From MGBC102946 sp022793145 (GTDB taxonomy: Bacteria > Bacillota_I > Bacilli_A > RF39 > UBA660): a stretch of DNA of 34,991 nucleotides. Numbering within the stretch: the first letter of the stretch is position 1; each line of letters opens with the position of its first letter. Positions 30,714-34,991 of the stretch are shown here, one piece after another. The translations under genes were made by a program, and so were the position numbers. The notes under the pieces were generated by a model. That model searched no databases. It saw only the letters and a list, made by a program, of their open reading frames with translations, and was not told where the DNA came from. The stretch is taken from assembly GCA_947426265.1 (NCBI GenBank), contig CANEDJ010000012.1, positions 1-34,991 on the forward strand, read 5' to 3'.

Positions 30714-31745
30714 GTGGAAAAAAGCAAAAATTTAATAATTAGAAGTAGCACAGAAGAATTTTTGACATTTAAAATTCAGGAAGGTGATAAAGGAATCCAA
30801 GTTAGATATGATAAGGACACTTTATGGATGACTCAAAAAGCGATGTCAGAACTTTTTGATACAGGTATTGATAACATAAATGTTCATTTAAAAAACATAT
30901 TTGATTCTAACGAATTAGATAAAACTTCAACTATTGAAGAAAATTCAATAGTTCAAAAAGAAGGGAATAGAAACGTAACAAGAAAAGTGTTGTTTTATAA
31001 TTTAGATGTTATTATTTCAGTTGGCTATAGAGTCAATTCTTTAAGAGCAACACAATTTAGAAGATGGGCAACTAATATTTTAAAAACATTTACTATACAA
31101 GGGTATGTTCTTGATAAAGAACGAATGAAGAATGGAACATTCCTAAATAAAGATTACTTTGAAAAATTACTAGAAGAAATAAGAGAAATAAGACTATCTG
31201 AAAGAAGATTTTATCAAAAAATAACTGATATATATACTACTAGTTTAGACTATGATAATAAATCACCACTAACAATAGCGTTTTTTAAGAAAGTGCAAAA
31301 TAAAATGCATTATGCTGTTGCTCATCAAACGGCAGCAGAGATTATTTATAATCGCGCCAATTTCACCAAAGAAAATATGAATTTAACTTCTTGGAAGAAT
31401 AGTCCTAATGGTAAAATTATGGAATCTGATGTTGTGATTGCAAAAAACTATTTAACAAAAAATGAATTAAAAGATTTAGAAAGAATAGTTAATGCATTCC
31501 TAGATTTCGCTGAGAGTCGTGCAGAAAGACATATACCAATGACTATGGAAGATTGGAGTAAAATATTAGATAAATATTTGCTGCTAGATGAACGAGACAT
31601 TTTAACTAATGCAGGTAGGATATCTCATGAACTTGCTGAAGAAAAAGCGTTGTTAGAGTTTGAAAAATATCGAGTGATTCAGGATAAAAAGTTTGAATCA
31701 GATTTTGATAAATTCCTTATAGAAGCAAATCAAAATAACAATTAA
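30714..31745 (+). CDS. RhuM-family protein
   Basis: 343 residues, GTG start; AAAGGAG (30695-30701) is 12 nt upstream. Matches the RhuM ('virulence protein RhuM') family: VRYDKDTLWMTQKAMSELFD near the start, HLKNIF, the LFYNLDVIISVGYRVNS and QFRRWATNILK blocks, then a C-terminal helical region (HYAVAHQTAAEIIYNRA, NAFLDFAESRAERHIPMTM). The family is common in mobile and pathogenicity islands; biochemical function is not established, and the N-terminus resembles phage antirepressor (KilA-N/Bro-like) layouts. Probably co-transcribed with the YunG-UDG gene. Confidence 0.85.
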   Translation: MEKSKNLIIRSSTEEFLTFKIQEGDKGIQVRYDKDTLWMTQKAMSELFDTGIDNINVHLKNIFDSNELDKTSTIEENSIVQKEGNRNVTRKVLFYNLDVIISVGYRVNSLRATQFRRWATNILKTFTIQGYVLDKERMKNGTFLNKDYFEKLLEEIREIRLSERRFYQKITDIYTTSLDYDNKSPLTIAFFKKVQNKMHYAVAHQTAAEIIYNRANFTKENMNLTSWKNSPNGKIMESDVVIAKNYLTKNELKDLERIVNAFLDFAESRAERHIPMTMEDWSKILDKYLLLDERDILTNAGRISHELAEEKALLEFEKYRVIQDKKFESDFDKFLIEANQNNN

Positions 31746-31858
31746 TTATTTTCGCATACGTGTATCGTTGTGACACCATATTGATAGAACATTAAAACTT
31801 TGAAAAAGGTTTAATTTAAGTATACAATTTAATTCTCAGTCGTTTGGACGAGTCCTAG

Positions 31859-31892
31859 AGATAGGTATGATTAGCTCATATCTATCTTTTTT
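31859..31892 (+). terminator. Terminator after the RhuM gene
   Basis: AGATAGGTATGA (31859-31870) pairs with TCATATCTATCT (31876-31887), one G-U, then T's. Confidence 0.75.
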
Positions 31893-32006
31893 ACGAAGAA
31901 TGAACAATTTATGAAAAATTATCTTAATTGCTAATCAATTGTCTTTGATTGAGATTTTATAGTTTAAGAGAATGAGCATCAAATTTTACAAAAGCAGTTT
32001 AATATT

Positions 32007-32015
32007 TGTTATAAT
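32007..32015 (+). promoter_or_regulatory. Promoter of the acyltransferase gene
   Basis: Extended -10 TGT-TATAAT (TATAAT 32010-32015); a TTACAA box lies 18 bp upstream. Confidence 0.55.
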
Positions 32016-32111
32016 ATTCATATAAGCTTGAAATATTATTGATACACCTATAGATAAATTATTTTTTATTAATCTATTGTGCAAATATCTGAGAGTTAGA
32101 AGAGGTTTAAT

Positions 32112-33365
32112 ATGGAGCATATAAATGGAATAGTAATTACATTAATAATAACAATATTAGTATTGTTTTTAAAATTTATAAATGTACTTCAAGCAGAAAA
32201 TGGTTTAGGAAATCCATTTATAATTATTTTAATGATAATATGTTTCAGTTTTATTACAATATTGATTCAAAAAAATATTGATAAAAATTATAAGGAGAAC
32301 AAAATTAATTATCACAATTTGGATATTTTGAAATACTTATCTGCAATTCTAATAATGATATTACATTTACGTCCCTTTATTCACTTTTCTAACCAATTAG
32401 ATTTGGTCTTTAATAATATTATTACAAGAATATGTGTTCCTATATTTTTTATAATAACTGGCTATTTTGTTGCAAAGAAAGAAAAAAATAATGAAAATTA
32501 TATCAAAAATTATATAAAGAAAACAATACCTTTATATTTGTTTTGGAGCTTATTATATATACCAGTAATAATAGGTACAATCATTCAGTATTTGCCAATC
32601 ATAAATGAATATTTAACGAAAATTAATATTACTTTACCTGTATTAATTATTTTATTACTACTATTATTGCCTGTTATATCATTAATTGCTTTATGTTATA
32701 CAGGAGTTTATTATCATTTGTGGTATTTCCCTGCAATAATATGTTCATTATTAGTATTAAAAAAGTGGAAGAAAAAGATTAACATAAAATATTTATTAAT
32801 CATTTCTTTTATATTATTATTATTTGGTGCTACAGAAACTTATTATGGAGTTTTATCATTATTAATAAAAGAATTGCTATCCTATTATTATAGTATTTTC
32901 TTCACTACTAGAAACTTCCTGTTTTTTGGACTTTTCTATGTAGTATTAGGTTACTTTATCGGAACAAAAGAAAAAGCATATTCAAAATATTGCTTTGCAA
33001 AGTTAATTATCTCATTTTTTTTATTAATTTTTGAAGCCATATTGTTACATGATACTAATAGACTTAATAGTAATATTTTACTATCATGTGTACCATTAAC
33101 TTATTACTTATTTATTTCAGCTATTTATATTACAAATAATATAAAATTAAAATTCCAATTTGGCAATTTATCAAAATACTATTATTTTATACATCCAATG
33201 ATAATTTTTATTACATCCTTATTATTAAAAGATATAAGCAATTACCCTTATCTAAATATTTTAATTGTATTATTGATGACACATATTATTTCAATCTTAA
33301 TTATTAGATTAAAGAACAAAAACGAATTGTTTAGTAAATCACAAGTTAGTGACGAGTTGAAATAA
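32112..33365 (+). CDS. Membrane acyltransferase, acyltransferase-3 family
   Basis: A 417-residue integral membrane protein with about ten helices. The family hallmark is the segment NLDILKYLSAILIMILHLRP (conserved basic residue and His in the second helix) followed by ITRICVPIFFIITGYFVAKKE. Such enzymes O-acetylate or succinylate surface polysaccharides or teichoic acid-like polymers. An extra pair of helices precedes the core. AGAGG precedes the ATG at 32112. No glycan genes are adjacent, so the acceptor is unknown. Confidence 0.8.
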   Translation: MEHINGIVITLIITILVLFLKFINVLQAENGLGNPFIIILMIICFSFITILIQKNIDKNYKENKINYHNLDILKYLSAILIMILHLRPFIHFSNQLDLVFNNIITRICVPIFFIITGYFVAKKEKNNENYIKNYIKKTIPLYLFWSLLYIPVIIGTIIQYLPIINEYLTKINITLPVLIILLLLLLPVISLIALCYTGVYYHLWYFPAIICSLLVLKKWKKKINIKYLLIISFILLLFGATETYYGVLSLLIKELLSYYYSIFFTTRNFLFFGLFYVVLGYFIGTKEKAYSKYCFAKLIISFFLLIFEAILLHDTNRLNSNILLSCVPLTYYLFISAIYITNNIKLKFQFGNLSKYYYFIHPMIIFITSLLLKDISNYPYLNILIVLLMTHIISILIIRLKNKNELFSKSQVSDELK

Positions 33366-33472
33366 TATCAATTATTAATAAAATTGGCCTCATTGTAAAA
33401 TATAAATGATAGAGAACAGTGATTAAAATAAGAAACTTATTTGGTAGTGGATAAAATAAATTCAGAAAATAG

Positions 33473-33502
33473 AGCAGATTTATATAAAAATTTGCTTTTT
33501 TT
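33473..33502 (+). terminator. Terminator before the sigma-factor gene
   Basis: AGCAGATTT (33473-33481) pairs with AAATTTGCT (33488-33496), one G-U, then T's to 33502. Confidence 0.75.
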
Positions 33503-33560
33503 CTAAAGTTTTGGAACTTTTTTTTAAAAAAGAAGGATTATTATATTGTAGGTGATAAAT

Positions 33561-34115
33561 ATGGCTAGCGAGTTTAACCTATATAAATTTAATGAAATAT
33601 ATGATAAAACACATTTAGATTTACTGAAATATGTTATTATTAAGTGTCATGATATCAATGATACAAATGATATTATACAAGAAACATATTTAGAATTTTG
33701 GAACATTTTAAATAGAAAAGAAATATCAAACATTAATATCAAAAATTATATTATAGGTATTGCAAATAATAAAATCAAAAAGCATTATACATTATTGCAA
33801 AAACTAAAAACAATTTCTTTATTTGAAACAAATGATAAAGATATAGAATTAATTGATACATTAGAAGATGCAATGAATATAAATGAAATTATTATTCAGA
33901 TAGATAATTGGAATACAATTTGGAAATACATTAAAAGTAAGAAGAATCAAGATATACCAAAAGTATTTTATCTATATTATAAACTGGAATTAAGTATTAA
34001 AGAGATTTCTAAAGAATTAAATACAAGCGAATCATATATAAAACATTTAATTTATAGAACACTCCATGAATTACAAGATAATTTTGGAAATGGGGGAAAG
34101 TATAATGACAAATAA
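33561..34115 (+). CDS. ECF-like RNA polymerase sigma factor
   Basis: 184 residues from ATG 33561; AGGTGAT (33550-33556) is spaced for it rather than for the GTG at 33552. Region 2 is recognisable: LDLLKYVIIKCHDINDTNDIIQETYLEFWN. Region 4 lies near the end: VFYLYYKLELSIKEISKELN then TSESYIKHLIYRTLHELQ, a helix-turn-helix for -35 recognition. The long middle linker and Ile/Asn-rich composition are divergent. The stop overlaps the next gene, which encodes a likely anti-sigma factor. Confidence 0.8.
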   Translation: MASEFNLYKFNEIYDKTHLDLLKYVIIKCHDINDTNDIIQETYLEFWNILNRKEISNINIKNYIIGIANNKIKKHYTLLQKLKTISLFETNDKDIELIDTLEDAMNINEIIIQIDNWNTIWKYIKSKKNQDIPKVFYLYYKLELSIKEISKELNTSESYIKHLIYRTLHELQDNFGNGGKYNDK

Positions 34116-34815
34116 GGAAAAATTAACAAGAGCAATCGAACAAGATATTAATTCTAAAGATTATTATAGTGAGATAATCAATCAAATAGAAAAAGGAGAA
34201 AGAAATATGCGAAAGAAAAATAACATGTGGAAATGGTCTTTTGTACCAATCTGTTTCGTAGCAATTATAAGTGGAATATTATTGAATGACAATAAGAAAG
34301 AATTAAAATATAATATAGATAAACCAAACATAGAAGAAAAAGACAATGTTAGTCTATATATCAATGATATAAGTAACATGACTCAGGGAGCATTAAGGAT
34401 TGATGCAGATATAAAAAGCACGAATATTGAAAACATTCTATACTTTAAAGAGATAGCTAATATAAAAATACCAAGTGATTTTGATACTCAAGAAGTTTAT
34501 GAAATATATGTTAAATCTGATAGAGAAAGTAATGAATATAATATATTACAAAGTTATGTATTGAATTATTCAAATAAAAAAAAGGATAGAGATATTAGAG
34601 TTTCATTCTCTAAAGAAAATAAACCTGTTAGAGATTATTATTTTCCAGAAGAAGGAAGCAAAATGTCTAAAATAAATAACATTGAGCTAAAAATTTTCAA
34701 ATATAACGAATTATATTTTACAGAGTTTAGTTATCAAGGAATCAACTTTGATATTGAAACTACAAATATGACTGAACAAGAGCTAACTGATTTATTGTCA
34801 TCAATTATCAAGTGA
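34105..34815 (+). CDS. Putative anti-sigma factor, single-pass membrane protein
   Basis: 236 residues from ATG 34105 (GGGGGAAAG at 34092-34100); the longer frame to 34066 has no ribosome site. A short cytosolic N-terminus (LTRAIEQDINSKDYYSEIIN) is followed by one membrane helix (about 53-71, MWKWSFVPICFVAIISGILL) and an extracellular domain of about 160 residues, with the DUF4367-like C-terminus common in anti-sigma factors. It overlaps the sigma gene by 11 nt. It would hold the sigma factor at the membrane until a signal arrives. Signal and protease unknown. Confidence 0.65.
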   Translation: MTNKEKLTRAIEQDINSKDYYSEIINQIEKGERNMRKKNNMWKWSFVPICFVAIISGILLNDNKKELKYNIDKPNIEEKDNVSLYINDISNMTQGALRIDADIKSTNIENILYFKEIANIKIPSDFDTQEVYEIYVKSDRESNEYNILQSYVLNYSNKKKDRDIRVSFSKENKPVRDYYFPEEGSKMSKINNIELKIFKYNELYFTEFSYQGINFDIETTNMTEQELTDLLSSIIK

Positions 34816-34818
34816 AAT

Positions 34819-34862
34819 AGCAAATTAAGGAGCATATTATATTTATGATTTGCTCTTTTTTT
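34819..34862 (+). terminator. Terminator after the anti-sigma gene
   Basis: AGCAAAT (34819-34825) can pair with ATTTGCT (34848-34854), or GAGCA (34830-34834) with TGCTC (34851-34855); a T-run to 34862 follows either way. Confidence 0.6.
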
Positions 34863-34870
34863 GATATAAT
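34862..34870 (+). promoter_or_regulatory. Promoter of the last gene
   Basis: Extended -10 TGA-TATAAT (TATAAT 34865-34870) inside the T-tract of the previous terminator; no clear -35. Confidence 0.5.
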
Positions 34871-34912
34871 TAAAAAAAGCAAAATAATAATCTGAAGGTG
34901 AGATGAAGTATT

Positions 34913-34991
34913 ATGGATTTAAAGAAAATCGAAAATTTTATTGATAAACAAAAAGTTAGTTTTATATGTTCTATTGATGATGAAAACTATC
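34913..34991 (+). CDS. Pyridoxamine 5'-phosphate oxidase-family protein (start only)
   Basis: 26 codons are visible before the window ends: MDLKKIENFIDKQKVSFICS followed by IDDENY. The pattern of a short helix, a strand ending in CSID(D/E) and a turn is the opening of PPOX-type split-barrel flavoproteins (general stress protein 26 type), which bind FMN or F420. AAGGTGAG (34895-34902) is 10 nt before ATG 34913. The frame continues beyond the window. Confidence 0.6.
   Translation, partial: MDLKKIENFIDKQKVSFICSIDDENY

Larger units (their letters stand above)
31746..32111. other. Gap with a terminator and a promoter
   Basis: No gene is seen. It contains a small TCGT-TTGG-ACGA hairpin (about 31840-31851), the terminator at 31859-31892 and the promoter at 32007-32015, which leaves a leader of about 90 nt before the acyltransferase gene. 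The leader is AT-rich, with no recognised riboswitch. Confidence 0.5.

Overview
The window is AT-rich (roughly 70% A+T by eye) DNA from a Gram-positive, low-GC Firmicute. Strong AGGAGG-type ribosome sites, TATAAT/TATACT promoters, a T-box riboswitch, SepF, DivIVA, a CssRS-type two-component system and a prepilin of the kind common in gut Bacilli (Erysipelotrichia/RF39-like lineages) all point that way. TGA is used as a stop and Trp is TGG, so the Mycoplasma code is not in use. Species cannot be named from the sequence.

Layout. 1-1557: end of an unknown gene, an HD phosphohydrolase, then about 600 bp without a gene that carries two terminator hairpins and a consensus promoter. 1558-3708: a large pilin-like surface protein with Ig-like and duplicated C-terminal domains. 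3747-8222: a stripped-down prophage tail module on the minus strand (LexA-like repressor, tail assembly chaperone, its probable frameshift partner, a short tape measure protein). It is interrupted by four tandem plus-strand YbjQ-like genes, each with its own promoter and most with their own terminator. 8372-12712: TetR regulator divergent from an MMPL exporter and a secreted YhgE/Pip-like partner. 12801-14368: rnhB and a DHH phosphoesterase. 14470-19121: a probable operon of two ABC exporter half-transporters, a class I amidotransferase and a metallo-beta-lactamase-fold hydrolase. 19258-21939: a DUF5684-like membrane protein with a zinc ribbon, and a membrane-anchored InlB-repeat protein. 22179-24100: cssR-cssS-like secretion-stress regulators. 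24257-25193: sepF and divIVA. 25200-29481: an isoleucine T-box leading into a Na+/Ca2+ antiporter and a type-2 ileS. 29504-29589: tRNA-Leu(GAG). 29793-34991: an accessory region with a YunG/uracil-DNA-glycosylase fusion, a RhuM-family protein, a membrane acyltransferase, an ECF-like sigma/anti-sigma pair and the start of a PPOX-family flavoprotein gene.

The clearest oddities are these. The IleRS HIGH signature reads GIHH (a swapped GXHH motif) together with a KMHKS loop. The four YbjQ-like cassettes have near-identical control regions but diverged coding cores, and sit inside a phage tail module. A YunG-like domain is fused to an Fe-S-type uracil-DNA glycosylase domain. A T-box controls an ion exchanger placed ahead of ileS.

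Several start codons were moved from the longest open frame to an internal ATG/TTG with a properly spaced ribosome site; each entry says so. All functional calls are from reading translated motifs; no database search was possible.
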